A stretch of 64,000 nucleotides of DNA, from the NCBI GenBank assembly GCA_009602735.1, contig WELA01007202.1:611335-675334 (forward strand), in the 5' to 3' direction. The notes under the pieces were generated by a model. It ran no database searches. It had not been told where the DNA came from and saw only the letters and a list, made by a program, of their open reading frames with translations. How positions within the stretch are numbered: the stretch's first letter is position 1; every line of letters starts with the position of its first letter. This DNA comes from Mesotaenium endlicherianum. Lineage: Eukaryota; Streptophyta; Zygnematophyceae; Zygnematales; Mesotaeniaceae. The position numbers and the translations under genes are program-made. This document shows, piece after piece, positions 53,741 to 64,000 of the stretch.

Positions 53741-55918
53741 GTATGTTCTTTTCCCTTTGCTTCACCTCCTTCATGGGTCTAAAGTGAGGATGATGCAGAC
53801 TACCCCTTTCTTGTATATGAGCCAATGCATGTCTGCTCACCAGTTTGGCATTGTATACTTTTTCAGTTTACACTATTTTTACAATCTTTTATGTGGCCGG
53901 GCCTCACTTGCACGTCACGAAAGCATCAACCTTGTAATTAACTTCAGTATTGCTTTCTTCCCACCCATATGCAAGTATGCTTGCTTCCAAGAATTACACA
54001 GGTTGAAGTCTTCTAACAGCTCATTTAATTAATTTTAAATACTTCTCTCACAAATTGCTTCAACTCATGTATACTCTGCTCCAATTTGGTACCAGACACA
54101 GAGAGGCCCGACGTCGCATAGACGTCTGATGTGGGGGCAGCTGAGCACCTAAGAAGTATTGGAAATACAATATGAACCTCTTGTCCAGCACAATGTTGTG
54201 CTTAGTGGATCGGTTGTTGTGTGCACAGCATGAAGATGACATATTGCCTGCGCTTTCTTGTGTAAAAAAACGTAAAGATAGGTTGATGTACTTTATGTTG
54301 CTGAGCATAATATGAGGCAAGAGTTCTATGTTCCCAACTTTGTTGGCATGACTTCATAATTTATGAGCTTTCATTTTGCCAAGGCCTGCCGTCAAAGGTG
54401 TGGTTTCTCATACTGGACCTAACACTTTCCTCAAGTAGGATTCAAGAGCTTGAGCGCAGTACTCATGTGAGACTCAGGATCATTTGCCTACTAATAGACA
54501 TGAGGGACAAGACCTACTGATCGGTCTAGACCCAACACATGCTTGATATTGACAATGCAGGTTAGGATTGTAATACAGTATATTGAAATATAAGTTTTAA
54601 AACGCACGAATGCAAACTTATAGAACTTCGATATCATTGTTAATAGTGATACATGTAAAACAGACTACAAGTTTGCATTTTGGATTATCTCTTGATATAG
54701 CTTGTTCAGAATACCATTGCTAAAAATCTCACTTTCATGCAAGCTCGCGTTTTGGATATTTAATTTACCTCTTCAGATTATATGTACATATTTATACTTG
54801 AAATGGGAAGACAAACAATGAAGCAGCATCAACAGCTGCAACTTGACAAAAAAAAAACAGCAGCAGTGGTGTTTTCATGATCTAGCATACCACATAATAT
54901 GTAATACGACATTTACCTTTCTTGGTTTCCACTGGGATGTAGAATTTCCAAAAGTTAGCCATATTCTCCTAATTTTGTAGTAACACCCTCACCCTCTCCG
55001 GGTCCATTTGCCCTAATTGGTCATGTGGCATCTCTTTGTTCAAATTATGCAGTTTCTTGGCGAGATTCGTGATCAGCTTTTTATACTTCTTAGAGGTCGC
55101 TTCATGTACGCCCTCGTCCAGATTGTGCCAGGCATCAATTTTTTCCTCGCGGATACTTGTTATCTATATCACAGTCTTGTTCTTCAACTCATCAGTCACC
55201 TTGTGGTTCTCACCGACCTGTGTAAGTGGTTGTACCAGACGCTTGACACTATAATAAGTCCAATAAGTGCAACTCACTGTGTAATTGTGCAGGTGAGGAT
55301 CTAGAAAGTCCATATATTACAGGGCCATGTAAGCTTATTGACTGCCCTCAGATGATCGTCTCAGCCTACCTTATCAAGAAGAAGGCGGAAGATTATCCAA
55401 AAAGCAAACGGATTTGTCCACTTCATGCAAAAGAGCAAATAAACTAGGGAGGGAATGCGAGAGCAAAGCAGGTACAACATCTCTTTCCTCGTTGACTCAC
55501 AAATAGTAATGCTTTTCTCTTGGCCTTCATTGGCCCTTCACTTAAATTTTCTCAAATGGAGCTACATTATCATTTAGTCCGTATTGTTCTTGCCTCGTTT
55601 GACTTTCATTATCATCCGCGCGCTCGCTTGCGCTCACTCGACTACCTCCAGACTACCTCCCTCAATGTAAGCGGAGTCCGTGGATTGCTTTACACGTCAC
55701 GTTTGCCCACACGTACCTCGTACGCGCATGGCAAATTGGCATCCCACCGACATTGACTCTATTTTGCTCTATTTGATGTCAGTACACTTGAGAGAACTGC
55801 ATGCATTGTTCAAGTTCCAGCGATGAAGATATGCACCGAGCTTGTAGCAAGGTCATTTGTGAGCGTTGCTGTATGAAAACAAGAATTCTTGATGCATTTT
55901 AACTCTTTCCTTGAGCAG
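53741..55918. other. Intron-like or intergenic sequence; no gene seen
   Basis: It is A/T-rich, with short exon-like pieces. For example, 54165-54320 plus reads NMNLLSSTMLCLVDRLLCAQ before a stop. Nothing is recognised. Confidence 0.4.
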
Positions 55919-56275
55919 CTAACCTCAGAGCTCTTGGTAGGCCCCTTCAACGCAGAAATTGTGTGCTCTAAAACCATGTACACGGGTTTGCCGCGGGACC
56001 ATGAAGTAACAATTTACAAAGTAAGTCATCTGGGCGAGGATACTGTTCCGTCCTTCGGGTGGGCCTTGGAAAATGATGAGCCAAAATGGGGCAGTTTGTG
56101 TGGGGTTGAGAAGATCCAAGGGGAAAAGATTGATGCCTACAACACAAAATTGTGTAGGGCTGCCTATTTGCCTACTCTTCAAGAGTATAGCAAGCCCTGC
56201 CAGCATCTAACAGTCTTACTTGAGAATGTTCACGCGGCGGTGCCAAATGACGCATTGTGGTTTATAAATCCATAG
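55919..56275 (+). CDS. Possible exon of an unidentified gene
   Basis: After a 3' splice site (TTGAGCAG, ending 55918) the frame reads LTSELLVGPFNAEIVCSKTM, then TGLPRDHEVTIYKVSHLG, WGSLCGVEKIQGEKIDAY and CQHLTVLLENVHAAVPNDAL, with a stop at 56273-56275. Amino-acid composition looks like real globular protein. A further exon-like piece (DAENEANYWKFYSLNLPK) follows ACTGCAG at about 56297 and ends at a donor (GTATGTAC). I recognise no family. Confidence 0.35.
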   Translation, partial: LTSELLVGPFNAEIVCSKTMYTGLPRDHEVTIYKVSHLGEDTVPSFGWALENDEPKWGSLCGVEKIQGEKIDAYNTKLCRAAYLPTLQEYSKPCQHLTVLLENVHAAVPNDALWFINP

Positions 56276-56464
56276 TACGTGAGACTTTTACTGCAGGATG
56301 CCGAGAATGAGGCCAATTATTGGAAGTTCTATTCCCTAAACCTTCCAAAGACAGGTATGTACAGCAACATATGATGTATTCTGACTTACGGGCTACTTAC
56401 ATAATGCAGCACCACTTGCCACTTCTGTTGGTGGTGCTCCCCTTTTAAATTTCTACCGCTTTCT

Positions 56465-56640
56465 ACTTGATGCTGCTATGGCTGCTGCCGCAGCAATTTT
56501 TTTTGCTCGCTGGTGCTGTTGCTGCTCATGCTGCTGCTATTGCTGCCGCTACTACTCGCTACTACTGTTGCTGCTGCATTAAGTTTTGCTGGATGATTTT
56601 GCTGCTGGTGCTGTTATTAGTGTTTGATGCTGCTGTTGAT
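56465..56640. repeat. GCT/ACT trinucleotide-rich tract
   Basis: Interrupted TGCTGC, GCTACT and GTTGCT units run across this stretch. Frames are Leu/Ala/Cys-rich artefacts of the repeat. Confidence 0.75.
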
Positions 56641-58310
56641 GTGCTTTACCTCATTGCTGTCGATGCTGCAGCCCTTATTTTTTATGGTTGCTTTGGCTGG
56701 TGCAGCTTGTGCTTCTACTTCTGCTTGTACAAATTATTGCTCGTGCAGTTGCTGGGGTTTTGTAATATGCTACTGCTACCGTTGGTGCTGCTGTCTTAGA
56801 GTTTTGCTGCTGTTACTGCAGCAGCTGCATTTGCGTGTTGTATTCTTAGTTTTCCTAGCTACACATCCTAAGTCATTTACAAATAATTTAAACGCTTCCT
56901 GGCATATAGGTATTAGAGATGTGGGTGACGTATAGGTGTCGCAGGAGATGCATGCATGATGTGAACACTAATTAGGTCTCATTTTGTATGCTATTCATAC
57001 TATCTTATGTGCTATAAGTGTGGTGGTATATTGGTTTGCAGGAGATGATGAAGGAAGTGACGCAATGGCGGTATTTGGGTAGGAATTTTTTTGCGGAGGA
57101 AAGACAACACCGGATGCCTTCCTAGTTGGGAGAACCTTTTGGATTTATACTACCATCTTGTAAATTTTAGGTTACCATGGAGACAACACTTTGCCAGCCT
57201 AGCAGAGTCATCACTCTTATTGTGTATATCAATGAGTTATGATCATACAGGATTGGAGATTGAGGTGTCCACTAACTTTTGCCTCATATGTAAGTAGGTG
57301 TACAACACTAAGAATGAAGCCATTGAGTTGATGCATTTGTGTACAGTATGGTGTTTGCCAAACCACGCATTGCCTTCATTTTTAACATGAAGATGTTGTT
57401 AGCTTCTTCTGACCTCATATTAAGTCATTCAAAATTGGATACCATACAAATTTGGAATGTTTGGCAGCAGAGTATATTAACTCAACAGCTGTTTTGGCCT
57501 CCGCCAGACTATTTGTAAGTGATGACTGCGTTGTTAACATATGTGGATGTGCCCTCAGGAGTCAATCATTTTTTTATTCAAATAAACTGCAAATATCTTA
57601 CGTGACCACATATGCGTCAATACCACTTCAGCACTTGTTTTCATCTCTTACTCTATTTAGGCTCCTTGCTTGGGGGTACTGGGTGGGTCAATCAGGGCAA
57701 GTTGTAGTGCCTTTGTAACAGTTGTGCTGAGTATATGTACTCTCAAGTAATGAATTCTTGAGCAATGAGATGCCAACAGTCAAAATTTGATCTCGGTATA
57801 TATTTTTGCCTTATACTCCCAGCATTTCTTGTGGCATTTTGTCAGCTGCTGCTCTCTACGCAACGTGCAACAGCACACCCTGCAGGAGTTTGATGGACCA
57901 GAGTATACTTAGAATAGCACTTGTATTTAACATACATATGTACATATGCAAGTTGGAGCCATTTGCATTCTACAGTTAATGCTCAATAGATGTACTCAAA
58001 TGTATATCATATTAATACTTTGCAAGTTGTAATCATCATAAACATGAGAATATTGAGATATCGCAAGTAGTCGGAGAAGGGCATGATGCCCATCAACATG
58101 AATGAGGGCATTATTTGCTGAATTGAATTATATTGAAGTGAACTTCCCTATACTTGTTCAACAAGGCTTGCTTTATCCTATACTAGTTTAATGGAATTAT
58201 GTCACATTCTCTATAGTCTAAACATGAATTTTTCCTTCTGGTATGCTTTGAGCTTGCCAAGTATAACCAACAAATTTAACTGCCTCTTATTAAGCCAAAG
58301 CTACAAGCCA
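56641..58310. other. A/T-rich sequence; no gene seen
   Basis: Short frames only. TGC-rich sequence continues to about 56830. No domain, LTR or terminal repeat was recognised. Confidence 0.45.
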
Positions 58311-58551
58311 TTATGCATTGTTGTTTTCCTCCACCTCACTTGTCAGGGTCTGACTTACATTGTCGACTGTCTGAGTCTGACTTGCATTGCCTACCCCGCC
58401 TGATAGTAAGCAAAGGTTGAGAGTTTTGTCTATTTCAACAATATTCATTGCACCAATATTGGCGTCCACGCAAGCCTCTTCAAGCATTCTAAAGAAAACT
58501 ATTAGCTTGGACAGTGAGCGAGGCGAATCTTCATGCAATTGCCTCTTGTAT

Positions 58552-59091
58552 TTAAGATTTAAGATTCACCATTTGCTGCTTATAAACCTTGGTCTTCATT
58601 TGGCTATCCTCCTGCTGGTCTCTCAATTCTGCGGTGTTGAGCTGCAGCCCGATTGGTTTCCTAAAAACTCTTCCAAGCAATTTTGTGCTTGCCTCTGTGA
58701 TGCTACTATTAGCCACTATAATCAGCTCAAGTTCCTCAATTTCCTCATTGACATCTTCCAACAACGTGTTTATGAGATCCCTCGTACCTTTTATCCTCAA
58801 GATAACCTCATTTTTCTCAACTCCCTTTGACTCTGCCTTTGTGCGATGTAGATCAGCAAGAGCTGCCTAAGCATTAAGCAGCCATTCTTGTTGCGGGAGT
58901 GCTTTGACTTGTGCTTGGGAGTACAGCATTGTACCTCCTTCAACTATTGTATGAGCTTTGAACCAATCATCAAACACGCGTAGTTCCCGTCGTACATTTT
59001 CTCATGTACTTGTACAACATGGTGGAAACACAACGGGTGGTCTTGACGTGGGCGTTTGCTCTCGACGTTGTTGTTCAGAAAAGACATCCAT
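58552..59091 (-). pseudogene. Coiled-coil protein relic
   Basis: From ATG at 59091 the minus frame reads MDVFSEQQRREQTPTSRPPV, hits TGA, then continues in frame LRVFDDWFKAHTIVEGGTML and LPQQEWLLNA. A TAG follows, then ALADLHRTKAE, RDLINTLLEDVNEEIEELEL and KTKVYKQQMVNLKS, ending at 58552. Both stops are at positions where CGA and CAG are plausible. The C-terminal half is a predicted coiled coil. No family is recognised; accessory gene of a transposon or dead host gene are both possible. Confidence 0.4.
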
Positions 59092-59099
59092 TTGAGTGT

Positions 59100-59834
59100 C
59101 GGTGTTGGTGGTGCTTTTATACTCGATTCTCAGTCGTCAATAAATCAACAGAAACATGTGACAAAGCCCTCTAAAATGAAGGGAATTGCTCGTGGCTCCT
59201 CGTCGACAGATACGACCTGACAGTGGACATCGAGCAAATCGTTTGTAACCGGGGTCCAAAGTTTTTGCATAGCCAGTTCTGGCGTGGACGTAGTATTGAC
59301 CTTCACGTAAAAAAAGAAACATCGGCTCCTCAACATCCTGTGTCTTCACTTGTCGCCCTTTCTTTAGCCCTGCATGTAGCATTTAGGCAAGCTGGAGAAG
59401 GCAAAAGGAGGGGTGTTGTTGCAACGCAGCCAAGTTGGGGCTGAACTGGCGGGGTTCTGCCGACAAGAGCTGAACGACATTAGGGCGGAAGCATCGCCGC
59501 TTCATCTAAAATTCCTCCGTGACCACTGAGGTACTGATTGAGTACCAGAGTTTCAAGGAAAGGGCCCAAGTCGCCACACAAGATATGAGGAACGAGACCT
59601 CAGCAAGTTAGTTTCTCAAAGTGTGCTTGCTGATGTTGTTTACTAATCTGTGCCAAAGTTGGCAAGTGGCACGATTCTTTTAGAGTAGAGAATAGAATCT
59701 GTAATTGAGCATCTTGTAAATGTTAGGATCCTAGTAAGTATGCTTTTGAAATTTTTAGCTTTTAGTTGCATAGAGGATTACATTCATTAAACTGAAGTCT
59801 ACGGCCTATCGCTCTTCTTTGTGTACGTTGAGTA
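59100..59834. other. Spacer; no gene seen
   Basis: Sequence between the coiled-coil relic and hAT copy C. The frame at 59223-59444 shows no domain. Confidence 0.45.
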
Positions 59835-59842
59835 CTCAAGAC

Positions 59843-62800
59843 TAGGGTTACGCCGTACGCTAGTACGCTAAACACGCTTCGTGCGCTAGTTCGTTAAACT
59901 CGATATGTAAAAAAATGCCTAAGTTCGCTTAGTACGCTTAGTACGTGCTAATGTCGACGTCACCACGTTAAGTTTGAACGTCGACGGTAAGTCCCAACGG
60001 TTGCGCGTGTGAAAATACATTTGTACTTTTTTTTGAGTAAGCCGGGTAGCAGAAAACTTTCTTTACCAGGCTAAAAAAAATTGAGAGAAGTTTTTTTAGA
60101 ATAACATTCAACTTTTTCTTTTTGCTTAATTGGCTAGCTAATATCTGGCAGCGGGACGTGATATCGCGTCACTACAAATAAGTAAGTACCCACTACATCC
60201 GTTAGAGATGGTACATGTTTTATCCATGGAACATTCATATTGCATTGCTTGTGTAGTTTTTAGCCACTTTAAGTAGATCATCATACATTTGTGGATCTCG
60301 TGGCTAACTATGTCTGAGACCAATTTTCCAACCGAAATATAAGTAGCTTATGAGCCTATTATGAAGGTGGCAATCAACATGCATAGCAATGTTGGAGCTT
60401 CCATCAAGGCACAATATTAACAATAATGATGTTGTTATGAACAAAATCCCACATAATAATCGACTCATAAAATCTCGATAACTATTGTGCCTGTACAGCC
60501 ATCTATAAATTAATATAATAGCTGAATCTTTGACACCTCCACCTTACAAGCATGACCTTAACAAGTATGTCCCACATCCTAGGGTCTCAGAGCTATTACC
60601 CTCACTACATAGATGTAACCACCTCTTCTTTGCCTCATTTTGCCAGTATAAAGACACACATACAAATTCAAGTGGCCGATTAGAAGAAAGTAAGTGTTCA
60701 AAAGCCAAGAGCAATCACAAAGACGGAGAGAGACGTCGAGAGAGGGTCAAAGAGAGCGAGATGGAGAGGAAAAGAAGGGAAGAGAGAGGAGAGAGACAAG
60801 CCTGCAACGGCAGCCTTCATCAACAGTAGCAAGCAAAGGCTTTCTGCAGCTGACAAAATGCGCCACAGCACCACCAAAGCACCAGCTTGCTATAGTCGAC
60901 GTAGCTGACAGCCGACTTATGCATGCCACTAATAGCACCTCACATCAACTGCTAAAGCCGACAACATCCTCACAGCTAGCTGTTGTCAAGAGCAACTCAG
61001 GCTGCAAATTATTTTTCCAGCTAGCTCCCGCCATCAACAGCGCCACGGGCACTCACAGCAGCACCGACAAAACAAAGCTGCAGACCAGGATTCCATAGGC
61101 TGCTGCTGTCGGCTTTCCGCGTTACAACGTTCAACGACTAGCTATTAACAGCTTTGACAACAAGCGCCTCTAAGCGTGCATGCATGCTAACGTCTCACAA
61201 ATGTCAACAATCTCCGTCCCCACTCACCCGCCCGCCCACCCGCTTGTATGCTTACCCGTCTGCCTACCTTGCAACTTTTGACGCGGGCTAGAGAAGTGAG
61301 TCTGGGTTGATAAGGCGTGGTGGACTACATTTTGAGTTGAGAGGCAGAGAGAGAGAGAGGGCGGGCAAAGGGTGAAGGGGAGAGGGCAAGAGAGGAAGGG
61401 GAGGCAATAGAGTGGAAAGAAGGGCGCAAAGGGGCGAGATGGAGAAGGGAGGAGTGGGGGGGAGAAAGCGGGGGCACCTGCAATTGCTAATGTTGAGAAC
61501 CACCTGGTGCACATTGTCAACATCTACCACTCGACACGCCTACACCTGCCAGCCACGTGTGCTACCAAAACTCCGCAGCCAACCCCTTTACCTAGCTCCA
61601 CACCCCCATTTGCAATTTGATATTTCTGAGATATGGAAAGTATGAGAGAGGGGAGGGGAGGGGAGAGGAAGGGAAAGGCGAGCACAAGAAAGAGGGGTGA
61701 GATAGGGAAGGGGGGAAAGTTGAAGAGTGAGAGTGTAAAGGAGAGGGGAGAGAGTGAGAGGGAGAAGAGGAAAAGGAGGGAGCATCTGCGTTGGCCATGT
61801 CAACGACCACCTGGCAAGTGCCATTAAGAACACCTGGCACAATCACAGCAGCCAGCGATGTGTGTCAATTATTCCCTCCAGCTACCCCCGAACCCCCCCT
61901 AACCGGCAGCAGGCCCACACGCAACATAAACCCAGAGATGTACAACCCAGGCTATGCACAAATTGCACAGCTCGTAGTATCATGGTAATCAGCATGTACA
62001 CCAGGCACTATAGGACCTCATAACGAGTAAGAAGCTCGCCCACATCACTAAATTAAGCCCACCATGAGTTATACGTCGCAGATTTGCAGCATTTTCCAGC
62101 AACACATCAATACATAGTCTCAGGATAATGCAAATGTTCTCGTCCACTAGAGAGAGTGAGTTTAAGTTTTGTAGCAATCCCTTCCACCCCCTTCCTCTCC
62201 CAAATGTCTTTAGCACATGTGCAAAGAGTAGCAGCCAAGGAGAGGAAGAAGATGAGAGATGGCCTTAGAGCATGAGAGCTTGAAGCAGAAGGAATTAAGC
62301 AGGTTTAGGTTTTTGAGGAAAAGGTGACACGTTTGGTAGAGCAGCGGAGAGAAAAGAATGATGCTCTATGCAAGCTGCCACATGAGAGCGCCCTTGAAGC
62401 AAAAGGCGAGGTTTGTGGATAAAATACAAACTGGGGGACTGCAAGTGCGAGCAAATTAGCATACCTTCTTGCTTTTGCCGTCAGCTGAGAGCTTGTGCTT
62501 TGTCAAGACCTGTGGAAATGCATGCCACAGTTCCCAGCTGTGAGTGTAAGACTATCACGTACTTTCTATCGCAACAGATAAACTCAGCTGTATTTTGGCT
62601 GCAGGCTCTAGGTCAATTTCGGCTTGAGGAACGACAAGCTTTCCTCTAGTCTTTACTATTGTTCTGACTATGAGAGTCGGCATAAACACATTGAGTAACG
62701 ACGACCTTAACAACTCTGCAGAAAGGTTCCTTGGCTACAAAGCGTGCAAGATAAATACTTACATTTACTCATACGGCAAAAACTGCCATACATGGAGTAG

Positions 62801-63209
62801 CCGGCAGCAACCAAAATGGTGCCTGGCTAGAAGACATCTGAAGGGTTCCCTTCGAGTTGTTAGGTAGCCTACATAGTGCAGAAAAGAGACATTGTGCACA
62901 TGAGCCCAGCAGCCAAAAGGGGCAGCCGCTACTTAATGAACTTTGACGAAGCAATTTTCCGCCGTTGCTGTTAAAAGTTGGAACCTTAGAAATGCTTTTA
63001 TTGGTCTCTTGTCGATCAATCGCGATCGACGAATTTTGGAAAAAAACGAAAAGCTGAGCCAAACCTGGCGGACAAAACGGACGTCGGACGCCTCCTAGGC
63101 ATCACGCACGTGTGTCTATGGAGTTCGTACACTTAGTACGCGCGTACCGACTAAGTACGCTTAATTAAGCGTAGGAAGGTTGGCCAGTACGGCGTACGAC
63201 GTAATCCTG
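59843..63209 (-). mobile_element. hAT-family copy C, non-autonomous (3367 bp)
   Basis: The termini are TAGGGTTACGCCGTACGC at 59843 and ...GCGTACGACGTAATCCTG ending at 63209. The 8-bp duplications CTCAAGAC (59835-59842 and 63210-63217) are identical. Its left arm matches the right arm of B reversed, and its right arm matches the left arm of B reversed, so it lies in the opposite orientation. A near-perfect copy of the 20-bp subterminal palindrome is at 63155-63174. No transposase sequence is present. The interior is GA-rich tracts and unassigned DNA, so it must depend on transposase from elsewhere. Confidence 0.93.
61325..61800. repeat. Two GA-rich purine tracts within hAT C
   Basis: About 61330-61470 and 61630-61785 are G/A-rich and are followed by similar sequences (ACCACCTGG...CACATTGTCAAC and GACCACCTGGCAAGTGCC). 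They look like an old tandem duplication of about 300 bp. Frames in them are R/E/G-rich artefacts. Confidence 0.6.
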
Positions 63210-63217
63210 CTCAAGAC

Positions 63218-64000
63218 ACCTTGCTTGAAATGGGTCTTGCGTATCAGTGATGAAGATGTGCTCAATGTGCTTTTGTGTGCTTGTGTTATGTATGCAAATA
63301 TAGGCAGTGTAGAGGGGGGAGGGGCTGCACATTTCGCGGCACCCGGTGAGTGGCTGTAGTTAATCGCTGTCTAATTTCTATTCACGTGATCACATTATCT
63401 TGCCTCGCAACCTTGTACATTGGAATTGGATATGGAGCCAAACATGAACAGGAGTTGTGAGTGAGAGTGGGCATGTGTCACATGCGTGCAATAAACAATG
63501 GCGAACGACAAGGCCCCACCAATGAGGGAGCGAAAAGAAGAGGATGGATAGGCCCCGTAAGTCACAGCCACAAGGGGGGGACCCCAGCTCCGCACCTAAG
63601 AAGCCTAGAGGATGTCCTGCAAAGAGTGCGTGCCGCACTGTAGGTGAGGCAAATTGTCCATCCGACATGGATGCTCGGAGGAAACAGAGGGGCAAAAAAA
63701 AGGCGTCTGGCACGGCTGTATAAGAGGGCGATGGAGACAATGGAGCATGATGAGAGAACCCCCACAGGTGAGCACCTGCGCACAACTCAGTGTGACTTCT
63801 TGTGTCATTCTTGCCAGTTTGCCAATTTTTGTTCATGTGCATCTGTTGTTGATGAATCAAGAGCAGGCAGAAGTTTTTGGCCACAAGCATTGTGAGTGTG
63901 AAGTCATGGACTGACATGTTGCTTGCTGGAGGTGCCCAAGAGCAGAATACGGCCCAACGTCTCCGGAAAATACCAACCCATCTCCTTGAGAGATTGGTGT
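63218..64000. other. Right flank of hAT C; no gene seen
   Basis: Unique sequence up to the window end. Overlapping frames at 63390-63917 on both strands show no recognisable domain. Confidence 0.45.

Noticed and set aside
56467-56935. Leu/Ala/Cys-rich frames suggesting membrane proteins
   Set aside because: They are translations of a GCT-rich microsatellite.

Overview
The window is nuclear DNA of a multicellular-plant-lineage eukaryote. GT-AG introns, plant-type Ty3/gypsy, hAT and piggyBac transposons, an RWP-RK fragment and an EARLY FLOWERING 3 (ELF3)-like gene point to a streptophyte. The repeat load and the low similarity to land-plant ELF3 outside two motifs suggest a charophyte alga such as Chara; the species call is inference. 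No prokaryotic operon, CRISPR array or clear rRNA/tRNA gene is visible. Layout: (1) 1-1921 is the right part of a hAT-family element (copy A) ending in an 8-bp target site inside the integrase of an LTR retroelement. (2) 1922-2827 is the rest of that integrase, which carries a C-terminal PHD finger instead of a chromodomain; its 3' LTR starts at 2838 and is interrupted. (3) 3224-15377 is a minus-strand chromodomain Ty3/gypsy element (R1) with two 744-bp LTRs and target duplication ACTTG. It contains a piggyBac element (5510-8801), a truncated second retroelement (8806-11039) and an unresolved insert (11040-12670). (4) 16529-16847 is a partial LTR, followed at 17260-22463 by the only convincing host gene, a four-exon ELF3-like clock gene of about 1299 residues. 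(5) 23465-27672 holds retroelement scraps, a solo LTR and an assembly gap. (6) 27673-36012 is a complete 8340-bp hAT element (copy B) with matching 8-bp duplications GTCCAACT, a 3.4-kb palindromic minisatellite, a damaged transposase and four 226-bp repeats. It lies next to an RWP-RK fragment (36197-36462). (7) 36480-49000 holds hAT copy E, a decayed DDE-like transposase of a type I cannot name, a solo LTR and a second, decayed PHD-integrase retroelement. (8) 49020-52767 holds a second GC-rich minisatellite, hAT end F and a solo LTR. (9) 52800-59100 holds exon-like coiled-coil pieces. (10) 59843-63209 is a non-autonomous hAT member (copy C) with duplication CTCAAGAC. The region is mostly a record of nested insertion: hAT into PHD-retroelement, R1 into that retroelement's LTR, piggyBac into R1-linked sequence, and hAT B beside a regulatory-gene fragment. 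The ELF3-like gene has stayed open through it. Several premature stops in the transposons are TAG at positions where CAG is plausible, which fits deamination of methylated cytosine. Undetermined bases lie at 5252, 7154, 26823-26916 and 36141-36144. The first adjoins an exact 55-bp duplication that is almost certainly an assembly error.
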